64,000 bases of DNA from Lachnospiraceae bacterium (GCA_017556805.1 JAFYMC010000028.1:62001-126000); one strand, 5' to 3'. Positions 10,411 to 19,323 are shown, numbered from the stretch's first letter. The notes: generated by a model from the sequence alone, not told the origin. Numbers and translations: made by a program.

Positions 10411-10449
10411 GGAGCATATGTGTTCACCGTTCGCAAACACATATGCTCC
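10411..10449 (+). terminator. terminator of the M32-HAD operon
   Basis: Perfect 14-bp stem GGAGCATATGTGTT/AACACATATGCTCC with an 11-nt loop, followed by a T-rich stretch made of an 11-bp tandem repeat. Confidence 0.85.
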
Positions 10450-10492
10450 TTTCTTATCTCTTTCTTATCTCTTTCTTATCTCTTTCTTATCA
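10450..10492. repeat. 11-bp short tandem repeat
   Basis: Three perfect copies of TTTCTTATCTC plus a partial fourth lie directly after the terminator stem and end 10 bp before the stop codon of the convergent gene. A slippage-prone microsatellite; function, if any, may be to supply the terminator U-rich tract. Confidence 0.8.
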
Positions 10493-10502
10493 CCGCATCA
10501 AA

Positions 10503-12104
10503 CTATCGGTCCCACTTGTCACACAGCATATTAATCTGATCCGCAAACTTAGCAAGGTCCTTATTGGCACCGCCCTCGTTTCTCTTAATAACACTAAGCA
10601 ACCTCTGTCCTGCAGCCAGCAAGCGTTCGAATACCTCCACCTTCCGCTTCTTTGCCTTTTCTTTCTTTTTAGCAAACACAGGCTCTGTCTGCTGTGCCCA
10701 GACACCGTTAATTAAATCGTAGCAATAACCGGAAAACGGTGCTTCCGCATCCAGGCCGTACTCATTTCGCAGGCATGCCGCAAAGGAATCACACACTCCA
10801 TCCTCTCCGTGTACCACGAATACCTTCTGTGGATCCTCAATCTGTGTTACCCACTGAATCAATCCTTCCTTATCCGCATGTCCGCTGATTCCCTCTAACT
10901 TACAAATCTCCGCCTGTATCTCTACCGGCTCTCCGAACAATTTCACATCCGTTGCACCCTCAAGCAAGGCTCTGCCCAGGGTTCCGACCGCCTGATAGCC
11001 AACAAATACAATCGTACTCTGCGGACGCCACAGATTGTGTTTTAAGTGATGTCGGATACGTCCCGCTTCACACATACCGGATGCGGAAATAATAATCTTC
11101 GGCTCTGTATTCGCATTAATCAGCTTGGATTCCTCACTGGTAATCGCGGTCCGAAGTCCCGGAAAAGAAATCGGATTCACACCCTGCCGCACCAGTTCCA
11201 TGGCCTCTTCGTCAAAATACCCATTCACATTCTTGTGGAAAATCGTGGTGGCTTCGATGGCTAACGGGCTATCGATGTACACCGGGAAATTGTCGTGCCC
11301 CGTCACCAGATTGTCCTTTTTAATCTTACGAATGAAATATAAAAGCTCCTGGGTTCTTCCCACCGCAAAGGACGGAATAACAACGTTTCCTCCGCGGTCA
11401 AAGGTACGTTGGATAATCTCCGCCAAGTCTCTCACATAATCCACCCGCTCCATTCCGTGATAACGGTCTCCGTAGGTAGATTCCATAATCACATAATCCG
11501 CCCGGTCTGTTGCCATCGGATCTCGCAAAATCGGCTGATGCTTATTTCCGATATCTCCGGAAAATACCAGCTTTACCTGCTTTCCTTCCTCCTCAGCCCA
11601 TACCTCGATACTGGAAGATCCCAGCAAATGCCCTACGTCGGTAAAACGGATGGTAATTCCTTCATCCACTACTACTTTTTCTCCGTATTCACACGGTACA
11701 AACAGCTTCATTACCCCAAACGCATCTTCCATGGTATACAACGGTTCTACCGGAGATAACCCGGAACGCTTTGCCTTCTTATTTTTCCACTCTGCTTCAA
11801 ACATCTGAATATGAGCGGAATCACGGAGCATAATGTCACACAGTTCCTTTGTGGCTCCCGTAGAATAAATCTTTCCCCGGAACCCTCTCGCATACATTAA
11901 CGGCACCAATCCCGTATGGTCAATGTGCGCATGCGTAATCAGAATATAATCAATATCCCCCGGATTTACCGGAAGCTCCTGATTCTCATATACATTTGCC
12001 CCCTGTTCCATACCGCAATCCACAAGCAGTCTCTTTCCTCCGACTTCAAGGAAATGACAGCTTCCCGTCACCTCATGTGCCGCACCGATAAACTCTAAAA
12101 ACAT
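10503..12104 (-). CDS. MBL-fold beta-CASP RNase/exonuclease-like protein
   Basis: 533-aa metallo-beta-lactamase protein with the RNA-processing (beta-CASP/RMMBL) architecture. The metal-binding THAHIDHTG motif lies near residue 55, later motifs include FSGDIG and ESTYGDR, the beta-CASP region has PSFAVGRTQELL and SASGMCEAGRIRHHL, and the C-terminal RMMBL block reads SGHADKEGL with VVHGE. Members cleave RNA in the cytosol, like CPSF73 homologues. The residues after about 460 (basic KKKEKAKKRKVEVFERLL) form an extra tail. I choose ATG 12104, with AAGGGG 8 nt upstream, over the in-frame GTG at 12113. It has its own promoter with an adjacent palindrome. Confidence 0.9.
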   Translation of the reverse strand: MFLEFIGAAHEVTGSCHFLEVGGKRLLVDCGMEQGANVYENQELPVNPGDIDYILITHAHIDHTGLVPLMYARGFRGKIYSTGATKELCDIMLRDSAHIQMFEAEWKNKKAKRSGLSPVEPLYTMEDAFGVMKLFVPCEYGEKVVVDEGITIRFTDVGHLLGSSSIEVWAEEEGKQVKLVFSGDIGNKHQPILRDPMATDRADYVIMESTYGDRYHGMERVDYVRDLAEIIQRTFDRGGNVVIPSFAVGRTQELLYFIRKIKKDNLVTGHDNFPVYIDSPLAIEATTIFHKNVNGYFDEEAMELVRQGVNPISFPGLRTAITSEESKLINANTEPKIIISASGMCEAGRIRHHLKHNLWRPQSTIVFVGYQAVGTLGRALLEGATDVKLFGEPVEIQAEICKLEGISGHADKEGLIQWVTQIEDPQKVFVVHGEDGVCDSFAACLRNEYGLDAEAPFSGYCYDLINGVWAQQTEPVFAKKKEKAKKRKVEVFERLLAAGQRLLSVIKRNEGGANKDLAKFADQINMLCDKWDR

Positions 12105-12128
12105 AAGAAACACCCCTTCCCGATTCCG

Positions 12129-12143
12129 TGCACAAATTGTGCA
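12129..12143. promoter_or_regulatory. palindromic operator candidate in the leader of the MBL gene
   Basis: A perfect 7-bp dyad TGCACAA-A-TTGTGCA located about +7 to +21 from the predicted transcription start. It is unlike LexA or CcpA sites, and the cognate regulator is unknown. Confidence 0.45.
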
Positions 12144-12156
12144 TCTTCTTATCTCC

Positions 12157-12185
12157 AGTATACCCTATTTATTGAAAATTAGCAA
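12157..12185 (-). promoter_or_regulatory. promoter of the MBL gene
   Basis: Minus-strand TTGCTA (12180-12185), 17-bp spacer and TATACT (12157-12162). Confidence 0.75.
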
Positions 12186-12220
12186 GCATTCTTCACACCA
12201 AAAAACTTCTGCGGATATGC

Positions 12221-12249
12221 TTGTTTTTCCCATTTCCCTATAGTATAAT
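12221..12249 (+). promoter_or_regulatory. promoter of the ABC-F gene
   Basis: TTGTTT (12221-12226), 17-bp spacer and TATAAT (12244-12249). The leader to the ATG is about 75 nt; no attenuator hairpin or leader peptide was recognised in it. Confidence 0.75.
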
Positions 12250-12328
12250 TTAGATATTTCAAGGATAGTTTCCGCATGACTGTCTTTTTTCATACCAGTC
12301 TGCACAGATATAGGAGGATTTATTTACC

Positions 12329-14338
12329 ATGTTACTTGCCTGTAATAACATTACCAAAAGCTTCGGTGATGTGACCATTCTAAATCAGGTTTCCTTTCAT
12401 ATTAACGAGCGGGAGAAAATGGCCATCGTCGGTATCAACGGTGCCGGAAAGTCCACTCTGTTAAAAATCATTATGCAGGAGTTGTCCTCGGATTCCGGCG
12501 AAGTAATTACCGCCAAGGGGTCTACCATCGGTTACCTTTCCCAGCACCAAGACCTGGCCTCGGACCGTACCGTTTATGAAGAAATGCTTTCCGTAAAGGA
12601 AGACCTCCTTTGGACCGAGTCCCGCATCCGTGAGGTGGAGCTTCTTATGAAGGGACAAGAAGGTGAGGCTTTAGATGCCTTACTCAAGGAATACACCTCT
12701 CTTACCCACTCCTTTGAGGCTCAGAACGGTTACGCTTATAAGAGCGAGGTTGTAGGTGTATTAAAGGGTCTCGGTTTTTCCGAAGAGGATTTTGAAAAGA
12801 AGATACAGACCCTCTCAGGTGGGCAAAAGACCCGTATTGCGCTGGGACGCTTGCTCCTTACAAATCCGGATTTAATTATGCTTGACGAGCCGACCAACCA
12901 CTTGGACATGAATTCTATCACCTGGCTGGAAACCTATCTTATCAACTATCCGGGTGCAGTGCTTATCGTAGCCCATGACCGGTATTTTCTGGACCGCGTA
13001 GTTACCAAGGTAGTGGAATTAGACGCAGGAAAGGCTCAGACCTTTACGGGGAACTATTCCGAATACGCAATAAAGAAGGAACAACAGCGGGAGATTTTAA
13101 TCCAGCACTATTTGAACCAACAAAAGGAAATCAAGCACCAGGAGGAAGTCATTGCAAAGCTCCGCTCCTTTAACCGCGAAAAATCCATTAAGCGCGCGGA
13201 AAGCCGCGAAAAAATGTTAGACAAGCTTGAACGTATCGAAAAACCGACAGAAGTACGCAGCAAGATGAAGATTAGCCTTACGCCGCATATTACAAGCGGT
13301 AATGACGTACTGACCGTTACGGGACTGGCAAAGTCCTTTGGGAATCAAACGCTCTTTTCAGACTTGAATTTTGAGATTAAACGCGGAGAAAAAGTAGCCA
13401 TCATCGGAAAAAACGGTACCGGAAAGACTACCATCTTAAAGATTATTAACGGACTCCTTGATGCGGACGCCGGTGAAATCAAGCCGGGAGCAAAGGTTCA
13501 CATCGCTTACTATGACCAGGAACATCAGGTACTCCACCCGGAAAAGACCTTGTTTGATGAACTGCAGGATACTTATCCTTACATGGATAATACCGAGGTC
13601 CGTAATGTTTTGGCCGCATTTCTTTTTACCGGAGACGATGTTTTCAAACGCATCAGCGAAATCAGCGGTGGCGAGCGCGGCCGTGTTTCTCTGGCAAAGC
13701 TTATGCTTTCCGATGCAAACCTGCTCATCCTCGACGAGCCGACAAACCACTTGGACATTGTTTCCAAAGAAATTTTAGAGGATGCCATCAATGCCTATGA
13801 AGGTACGGTATTGTACGTGTCCCACGACCGATATTTTATCAATAAAACCGCCACTCGTATCCTGGATTTAACAGAGCAAACACTCTTAAACTATCCGGGT
13901 AACTATGACTACTATCTGGAGAAAAAAGAAATCACTGAACGCCTCTATTTGGATGGGATCGGGTACGGCGTAGAAGGCAAAGGAAAGACCGGCAGTTCCG
14001 GCTCTTCCTCTTCCGGCACAGGGACCGGCGGCGATTTCGGTCCATCCGCAGGTCAAGGCGGTTCCCCATCCGCAAGCTCCGGCACCACCGAAACAAAGCT
14101 GGACTGGCAGCAGCAAAAGGAAGAACAGGCCCGCCAGAGAAAGCGCCAAAACGACCTTAAGAAAACCGAAGAAGAAATCGAGCGCGTCGAAACCCGCATG
14201 AGTGAACTTGACACTGCTCTTGCCGACCCGGCCATCGCTTCCGACCATACGAAGCTCACCGAGCTGAGCCGCGAACGGGAGGAACTGGAAGTAAAGCTTG
14301 AGAAGCTCATGGAACAGTGGGAAGAATTGGCGGAGTAA
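12329..14338 (+). CDS. ABC-F family ATPase (duplicated ATP-binding cassette protein)
   Basis: 669-aa soluble protein with two ABC cassettes and no membrane segments. Cassette 1 has Walker A GINGAGKST (about residues 34-42), signature LSGGQKTR and Walker B LIMLDEPTNHLD. Cassette 2 has GKNGTGKTT, ISGGERGR and LLILDEPTNHLD. A charged helical linker (about 240-320) joins them. ABC-F proteins act on the ribosome to ease stalled translation or protect against antibiotics; this one looks like a housekeeping Uup/YfmR-type factor because the C-terminus adds a coiled coil (about 595-669) after a low-complexity Gly/Ser linker (about 550-590). The unusually long Gly/Ser linker is worth noting. Confidence 0.92.
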   Translation: MLLACNNITKSFGDVTILNQVSFHINEREKMAIVGINGAGKSTLLKIIMQELSSDSGEVITAKGSTIGYLSQHQDLASDRTVYEEMLSVKEDLLWTESRIREVELLMKGQEGEALDALLKEYTSLTHSFEAQNGYAYKSEVVGVLKGLGFSEEDFEKKIQTLSGGQKTRIALGRLLLTNPDLIMLDEPTNHLDMNSITWLETYLINYPGAVLIVAHDRYFLDRVVTKVVELDAGKAQTFTGNYSEYAIKKEQQREILIQHYLNQQKEIKHQEEVIAKLRSFNREKSIKRAESREKMLDKLERIEKPTEVRSKMKISLTPHITSGNDVLTVTGLAKSFGNQTLFSDLNFEIKRGEKVAIIGKNGTGKTTILKIINGLLDADAGEIKPGAKVHIAYYDQEHQVLHPEKTLFDELQDTYPYMDNTEVRNVLAAFLFTGDDVFKRISEISGGERGRVSLAKLMLSDANLLILDEPTNHLDIVSKEILEDAINAYEGTVLYVSHDRYFINKTATRILDLTEQTLLNYPGNYDYYLEKKEITERLYLDGIGYGVEGKGKTGSSGSSSSGTGTGGDFGPSAGQGGSPSASSGTTETKLDWQQQKEEQARQRKRQNDLKKTEEEIERVETRMSELDTALADPAIASDHTKLTELSREREELEVKLEKLMEQWEELAE

Positions 14339-14341
14339 GAG

Positions 14342-14376
14342 AAAAAGCAGGAAACTCAATGAAGTTCCCTGCTTTT
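14342..14376. terminator. bidirectional terminator between ABC-F and GH3 genes
   Basis: AAAAAGCAGG pairs with CCTGCTTTTT, with further pairing inside, between two convergent stop codons. The flanking A and T runs serve both directions. Confidence 0.85.
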
Positions 14377-14378
14377 TA

Positions 14379-16691
14379 TTATCTCTTCTCTATCTTCCTC
14401 AGCAGTCCGTACAGTTCTTCCCTTACCGTACCGGCACTCCCCGCTGCCTCCAATATCTTCTCAATCGTATCCTGTGCGGTATATTCATAGCTGGTTAACA
14501 TCAACGCCCACGGTAGCTTCTTCTCTATAAAAAAGCTCTGTACCGTTTCCTTTAACCGGTCGTCCTCCATCAATATCTTCACCGATGTATCTGCCCCGTA
14601 GGAATAAGGCGATGACACATCCGCATACACCATGCAAGTTCCTTGAATATCCGTGGACGAAAAGCCCGCTAACAGCTCATAATAGCCCTCCTCCATAGTC
14701 CACTGATGCAGATTCGGGTCATAGTTTTCAAAGGCATGACGATCCAAAGTAAAAGATACTGTCTCCGTTTCTTGTGGCTCTAAATATACCTTACTAAACG
14801 CCTTTAACTCCTTTACCGGCTTTGTCAGGATACTTTCCACATCGGAAACATAGAGCTGAACTACTGTCTTTCCGGCATATAACCCCTTATTTTTCACCGT
14901 TACTTTTACCGTCACGGAGTCAGTAAAGCGTTCCTGTTCCGTCGACACCGACTCAATCGCAAATTCCGTATAGGACAAACCGTGTCCGAAGGAATACAAC
15001 GGTGCAATCTTTCGCGCATCGTACCAGCGGTATCCTAAAAAGATTCCTTCACCGTACTGTACCTGCATACCGTCTCCCGGAAAACTCAGGTACGTCGGCA
15101 TATCCTCCATACGTTTCGGCCATGAAAGCGGAAGCTTTCCGGAAGGATTTACCGTACCCGCAAGACAATCCGCCAATGCGTTTGCTCCCTGCATTCCCGG
15201 CAAAAAAGTACAAAAAACACCGTCAAATCGACTTTCCCACTCGTTTAACGCTACCGGTCCGCTGACATTTAACACTAATATTTTCTTCATATTACGTGCC
15301 TCAGCCTCGGCTAAAAGTGTGTTCCACTCCTCCGTCACAGCCTTCGGAAGAGAAATATCCTTCCTGTCATTTCCTTCCCGGCCCGGAACACTATATACGT
15401 AAATCAGTGTGTCGGTATCCTCGTCCATTCCCTGTAACGTAACCTTAGCAAAACGTTCTGACAACGCATCTTTCAAAGAAACATTACGGTTCGTCAAAAT
15501 CCCTGCACTACCTTCCCCACAAGTCAAAAGTCGCTCGGCATATTTACCGTAAAGGGCAATTTTCGCGGATGGCAAAAGTGGCAATACTTTACTTTCTCCG
15601 ACATTGCATCCTCCGCATGCATCGTTCTTTAACAACACAATCCCTTCTGTTGCCGCATCATAAGCTACCTTATCGGTCTTGGCTACATCGATTTCTCCTT
15701 CTGCCGGTCGTGCATATGTCTTCACCAGCTTTGCAACCCGGTTTGCAGACTCCTCTAAACAGTCAAGCGAAAGCATTCCGTTCTCTGCCGCGTCAGTCAA
15801 TGCCTCCGGCCCTATCGGTCCCGGCATGGCTAAATCATTACCGGCATTCAATGCCTCTGCCGGATGATATACCGCATTCCAGTCGGACATTACCACACCC
15901 TCAAATCCCCACTCTTCACGAAGCATATCAGACAACATGGCACGGTTCTCCGTACACGGCACACCGTTAATCTGATTGTAGGCACTCATGACCGTTGCCA
16001 CACCGGCCTCCACACATGCTTTAAAACCAGGAAAATACAACTCATGGAGGGCACGTTCCGGAATATGCTCATCGATATTCATGCGATTGGTTTCCTGATG
16101 ATTCGCCGCAAAATGCTTTACATTTGCCGCCACTCCCTTTGCCTGTACCCCCTGTACCAAAGCCGGGGCCAAACCTGCAGCAAGACATGGGTCCTCGGAG
16201 TATCCCTCAAACAAACGACCGTTACGAATATCACGATGAATATTTACATTCGGTGTTCCGAGAAGTACGTTGATTCCATAGGCCCTGGCTTCTTCGCCCA
16301 ATGCCTCCCCTACTGCCCGGATCACATCCGGATTCCACGTGGCACCCAGTAAAATCCCCGGCGGATAGCATCCCGGAGGCGTCATGGCCGGAAAACGTGC
16401 CGATAACTTTTCCAAAATCCACTGATACAACTCCTTAGAATCCTCATCTGGGAGCATCTCCGGCGTATAAAAATACTGTAATACTGCTCGAAGCGCATCT
16501 CCGCCAATGCCATCCCGTCCGGCTACACTGAGAAAATCCCCGAATAACTGCTCAAAATTAATGCCGGTTCCGCCGTCCAGCATTTGAAGGCGCGGAATAT
16601 CCTTCTCCGGCAACTCCCCGGTACCGAAAAACGTAGCACCGTTCACAAGACGAATCTGTTCCTGAATTGTGAATTTGTTGGTATCTGCCAT
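14379..16691 (-). CDS. glycoside hydrolase family 3 (beta-glucosidase-like)
   Basis: 770-aa cytoplasmic GH3 enzyme with no signal peptide. The N-terminal barrel has KHFAANHQETNR, a substrate-binding segment, and the nucleophile motif VMSDWNAVY. The alpha/beta sandwich follows (LPLLPSAKIALYGKYAERLLTCGEGS), and the C-terminal fibronectin-III-like domain carries YSFGHGLSYTEF and VTVKNKGLYAGKTVVQLYVSD. GH3 enzymes of this architecture release terminal glucose or other sugars from beta-linked oligosaccharides. With the cellobiose phosphorylase it suggests intracellular breakdown of imported oligosaccharides. Exact specificity is not predictable. It starts at an ATG with AAAGGAG upstream. Confidence 0.92.
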   Translation of the reverse strand: MADTNKFTIQEQIRLVNGATFFGTGELPEKDIPRLQMLDGGTGINFEQLFGDFLSVAGRDGIGGDALRAVLQYFYTPEMLPDEDSKELYQWILEKLSARFPAMTPPGCYPPGILLGATWNPDVIRAVGEALGEEARAYGINVLLGTPNVNIHRDIRNGRLFEGYSEDPCLAAGLAPALVQGVQAKGVAANVKHFAANHQETNRMNIDEHIPERALHELYFPGFKACVEAGVATVMSAYNQINGVPCTENRAMLSDMLREEWGFEGVVMSDWNAVYHPAEALNAGNDLAMPGPIGPEALTDAAENGMLSLDCLEESANRVAKLVKTYARPAEGEIDVAKTDKVAYDAATEGIVLLKNDACGGCNVGESKVLPLLPSAKIALYGKYAERLLTCGEGSAGILTNRNVSLKDALSERFAKVTLQGMDEDTDTLIYVYSVPGREGNDRKDISLPKAVTEEWNTLLAEAEARNMKKILVLNVSGPVALNEWESRFDGVFCTFLPGMQGANALADCLAGTVNPSGKLPLSWPKRMEDMPTYLSFPGDGMQVQYGEGIFLGYRWYDARKIAPLYSFGHGLSYTEFAIESVSTEQERFTDSVTVKVTVKNKGLYAGKTVVQLYVSDVESILTKPVKELKAFSKVYLEPQETETVSFTLDRHAFENYDPNLHQWTMEEGYYELLAGFSSTDIQGTCMVYADVSSPYSYGADTSVKILMEDDRLKETVQSFFIEKKLPWALMLTSYEYTAQDTIEKILEAAGSAGTVREELYGLLRKIEKR

Positions 16692-16741
16692 GTTAGAGAA
16701 CTCCTTTCTTAATCAAAACCGTGTTATTTCAGTAAATGTAA

Positions 16742-16776
16742 AACAAGAGACCTTACATTTCTGCAAAGTCTCTTTT
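16742..16776 (-). terminator. probable terminator downstream of the blaI-type gene
   Basis: On the minus strand AAGAGACTT pairs with AAGGTCTCTT (one bulge), followed by GTTTTAC. The U-run is weak, so confidence is moderate. Confidence 0.45.
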
Positions 16777-16796
16777 CTGTCCTATTATAATCTATA

Positions 16797-17156
16797 TTAC
16801 TTCTTAGAACCCTCGATAATCGCAAGAAGCTCCTTCTTATCCTTAGCGGATAACTTATTCTTCTTGGTGAAGGCTGCTACAAACAGCGGAAGAGAACCTT
16901 CAAACTTATCGTTTACAAGCTCGGTACCAACCTTCGCCTTATAATCTTCTTCACTCATAACAGAAGTTACAACACTGTTTACATTCTGGAACAGTCCATG
17001 CTCACATAATCTGCGAAGCATCGTATATGTAGTAGACTTCTTCCAGCCAAACTCCTCTGCACATAACTTAACCACTGCACCGGAACCGATTCCTTCTCTA
17101 TCCCAAAGCAGTTTTGCCATCTTCATTTCCATTTCTCCGATTCCAAAACGCTGCAT
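16797..17156 (-). CDS. BlaI/MecI/CopY family repressor
   Basis: 119-aa winged-helix regulator. The N-terminal half has the Penicillinase_R pattern: FGIGEMEMKMAKLLWDREGI, then the recognition region GWKKSTTYTMLRRLCEHGL (about residues 37-56). The C-terminal dimerisation half has LPLFVAAFTKKNKLSAKDKKELLAIIE. Family members repress beta-lactamase, PBP2a or copper genes and are usually paired with a BlaR1-type sensor protease; no such partner lies next to it. A TGTC-n6-GACA palindrome between its promoter region and start suggests autorepression. Confidence 0.9.
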   Translation of the reverse strand: MQRFGIGEMEMKMAKLLWDREGIGSGAVVKLCAEEFGWKKSTTYTMLRRLCEHGLFQNVNSVVTSVMSEEDYKAKVGTELVNDKFEGSLPLFVAAFTKKNKLSAKDKKELLAIIEGSKK

Positions 17157-17169
17157 AATGTCCTCCTTT

Positions 17170-17183
17170 TGTCGTATATGACA
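17170..17183. promoter_or_regulatory. probable BlaI-type operator
   Basis: TGTCGTATATGACA is a 14-bp dyad (TGTC half-sites around TATA), 14 bp upstream of the start and just downstream of a minus-strand TATGAT -10-like element (17189-17194). Spacing and position fit an autoregulatory site. Confidence 0.5.
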
Positions 17184-17279
17184 TGCTTATCATAATAATA
17201 ACTAGTGTACCACACATCTTGTTCCAAGTCAATCCGCCATCGAAAGAATTCACAAACTATAGCGAATCTAATGCAAATA

Positions 17280-17316
17280 CAGTCGCATTTACTAACATTC
17301 CTTGTAAATGCGACTG
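17280..17316. terminator. hairpin terminator downstream of the AICAR formyltransferase gene
   Basis: Perfect 13-bp stem CAGTCGCATTTAC/GTAAATGCGACTG with an 11-nt loop, 18 bp after the stop of the minus-strand purine gene. The better U-run (CTTTTTA) is on the plus strand, so it may also block plus-strand reading. Confidence 0.7.
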
Positions 17317-17334
17317 CTTTTTAGACAATATATT

Positions 17335-18513
17335 CTAGTGATGGAACAAGCGGATACCGGTGAAGCACATTACCATGTTGTGCTTATCTGCCGCTTCGAT
17401 TACAAGGTCATCTCTTACGGAACCGCCCGGCTCTGCGATGTACTTAACACCGCTACGGAATGCTCTCTCGATGTTATCGGAGAACGGGAAGAATGCATCG
17501 GACCCCAGAGCCACATCGGTCATGGTATCAAGCCATGCGCGCTTCTCTTCTCTGGTAAACACTTCCGGCTTCTCCTTAAAGATACGCTCCCAAGCGCCGT
17601 CAGCAAGTACATCCATATAATCCTCACCGATGTAGTTGTCAATTGCATTGTCGCGATCTGCTCTGCCGATGGAATCCAGGAACGGAAGGTTCAATACCTT
17701 CGGGTTCTGGCGAAGATACCAGTTATCAGCCTTGGTACCCGCAAGTCTGGTACAATGAATTCTGGACTGCTGTCCCGCACCGATACCGATTGCCTGACCA
17801 CCCTTTACATAGCACACAGAGTTAGACTGGGTGTACTTTAAAGTGATAAGGGAAATGATAAGGTCAATACGTGCGGACTCCGGTAACTCCTTATTTGCGG
17901 TTACGAAGTTGGAAAGAAGCTCATCATCTACCTTTAACTCGTTTCTGCCCTGCTCAAAGGTAATGCCGTATACTTCCTTACGCTCTAGCGGCTTCGGAAC
18001 ATAGTTCGGATCAATCTGGATTACATTGTAGCCACCCTTCTTCTTCTCCTTTAAGATGGCAAGCGCTTCCGGAGTATAGCCCGGAGCGATAACACCATCA
18101 GAAACCTCACGCTTAATGATACGTGCGGTACACTCGTCACAAACATCGGAAAGAGAGATGAAATCACCGAAGGAAGACATACGGTCAGCACCTCTTGCTC
18201 TTGCATAAGCACTTGCAAGCGGAGTAAGCTCACCCATATCATCTACCCAGTAAATCTTTCTCTCTACTTCGGTCAGCGGAAGACCTACCGCTGCACCTGC
18301 CGGGGAAACGTGCTTAAAAGAGGTTGCTGCCGGAAGACCGGTTGCCTTCTTTAACTCGTTTACCAACTGCCAGCCGTTAAATGCATCTAAGAAATTGATA
18401 TAGCCCGGTCTGCCGTTTAATACGGTAATCGGGAGTTCTTCGCCGTTTTCCATGTAAATTCTGGACGGCTTCTGATTCGGGTTACATCCGTACTTTAATT
18501 CGAATTCGTTCAT
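17335..18513 (-). CDS. stand-alone AICAR formyltransferase (PurH C-terminal type)
   Basis: 392-aa protein homologous to the formyltransferase half of PurH; it transfers a formyl group from 10-formyl-THF to AICAR to give FAICAR in the penultimate step of IMP synthesis. Recognisable blocks are LKYGCNPNQKPSRIY at the N-terminus, TSFKHVSPAGAAVGLP (about residues 64-79, with the catalytic Lys-His pair), VNSVCYV-type TQSNSVCYVKGGQAIGIGAGQQSRIHCTRLA, and AEPGGSVRD near the end. The MGS-like cyclohydrolase domain of ordinary PurH (about 200 residues) is absent. The gene follows the PurO-like gene by 43 bp and the two should form one operon. Confidence 0.9.
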   Translation of the reverse strand: MNEFELKYGCNPNQKPSRIYMENGEELPITVLNGRPGYINFLDAFNGWQLVNELKKATGLPAATSFKHVSPAGAAVGLPLTEVERKIYWVDDMGELTPLASAYARARGADRMSSFGDFISLSDVCDECTARIIKREVSDGVIAPGYTPEALAILKEKKKGGYNVIQIDPNYVPKPLERKEVYGITFEQGRNELKVDDELLSNFVTANKELPESARIDLIISLITLKYTQSNSVCYVKGGQAIGIGAGQQSRIHCTRLAGTKADNWYLRQNPKVLNLPFLDSIGRADRDNAIDNYIGEDYMDVLADGAWERIFKEKPEVFTREEKRAWLDTMTDVALGSDAFFPFSDNIERAFRSGVKYIAEPGGSVRDDLVIEAADKHNMVMCFTGIRLFHH

Positions 18514-18556
18514 GTCGTGCCTCCTATGTTTTGTTCATCCGCTCAGGTTGCGTCTC

Positions 18557-19270
18557 TTACTTATTCTTATTTACGATTCTGGTCTCGGTAGTGCCGGTTA
18601 CAATATCAATATAACGAACAAACAAGGAAACCTTATTCTCCTCATTTAAATTCGTCCACAAAAGCTCGGTGTAAGCATCGATATCATCTACGGTATCCAC
18701 AAGCTTCGGCTCGCCGTCAAAGCTCGGAAGCGGATTACCGTCACCCATGTAGGTATGGATGAAATGTCCCTCGCCTGCCTTCGGGTCGTTATATGCGAAG
18801 GTATAGCGATGACAACTGCTCGGATCACCGTTATTGCTCTTTAAGATGGACATCGCATAGTTGTATGCACCTGCCCCTGTATGCATAATACCGGAAATAC
18901 GAGGAGTGTAGTTCGGTGCATCCGGCTCGAACTCTCTGGTACGCAGTGCCTGCTCAAAGGTCTGCTGCTTATCCATTAACTCATAAATGGTATCCGTCTG
19001 ATCACCGTTGGTTACGATGGTCTTGTTGCCCAGAACACGTACCGGTGCATAAATGATTAAGCTCGGATCACTTAACTTGCTCGGATCAAACGCTTCCGTA
19101 CGGATTCCTTCGCCCTCGGTAACAAATACACGATTTCTGCTGTTCTCACTTCTACCCATAATAAAATAAGCGGTCACTGCATACTTGCCGTTCGGGGACT
19201 TACCGATGATAATACCTCTTCCCGGATAAGAATTGCTGCTCAGTTCCTTTTGAATGGATCTCATTTCCAT
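18557..19270 (-). CDS. IMP cyclohydrolase (PurO-like)
   Basis: 237-aa protein of the PurO/IMP cyclohydrolase superfamily (NTN-hydrolase-like fold), a family best known from archaea. Visible blocks are YPGRGIIIGKSPNGKYAVTAYFIMGRSENSRNRVF near the N-terminus, then NYTPRISG and FAYNDPKAGEGHFIHTY. It would close FAICAR to IMP, completing the reaction of the adjacent formyltransferase. Its start at 19270 has GAGG 7 nt upstream. A clear promoter lies at 19324-19352. No purine riboswitch or PurR box was recognised in the short leader. Confidence 0.85.
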   Translation of the reverse strand: MEMRSIQKELSSNSYPGRGIIIGKSPNGKYAVTAYFIMGRSENSRNRVFVTEGEGIRTEAFDPSKLSDPSLIIYAPVRVLGNKTIVTNGDQTDTIYELMDKQQTFEQALRTREFEPDAPNYTPRISGIMHTGAGAYNYAMSILKSNNGDPSSCHRYTFAYNDPKAGEGHFIHTYMGDGNPLPSFDGEPKLVDTVDDIDAYTELLWTNLNEENKVSLFVRYIDIVTGTTETRIVNKNK

Positions 19271-19323
19271 ACTGCTACCTCTTTCCTCGCCTTCTCGGCG
19301 TTCTATTGTAAAAAACCATTTTT

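Noticed and set aside
12329-14338. ABC-F gene as an antibiotic-resistance determinant
   Set aside because: The architecture with a C-terminal coiled coil and the lack of a leader attenuator fit a housekeeping Uup/YfmR-type factor better; nothing in the sequence shows resistance.
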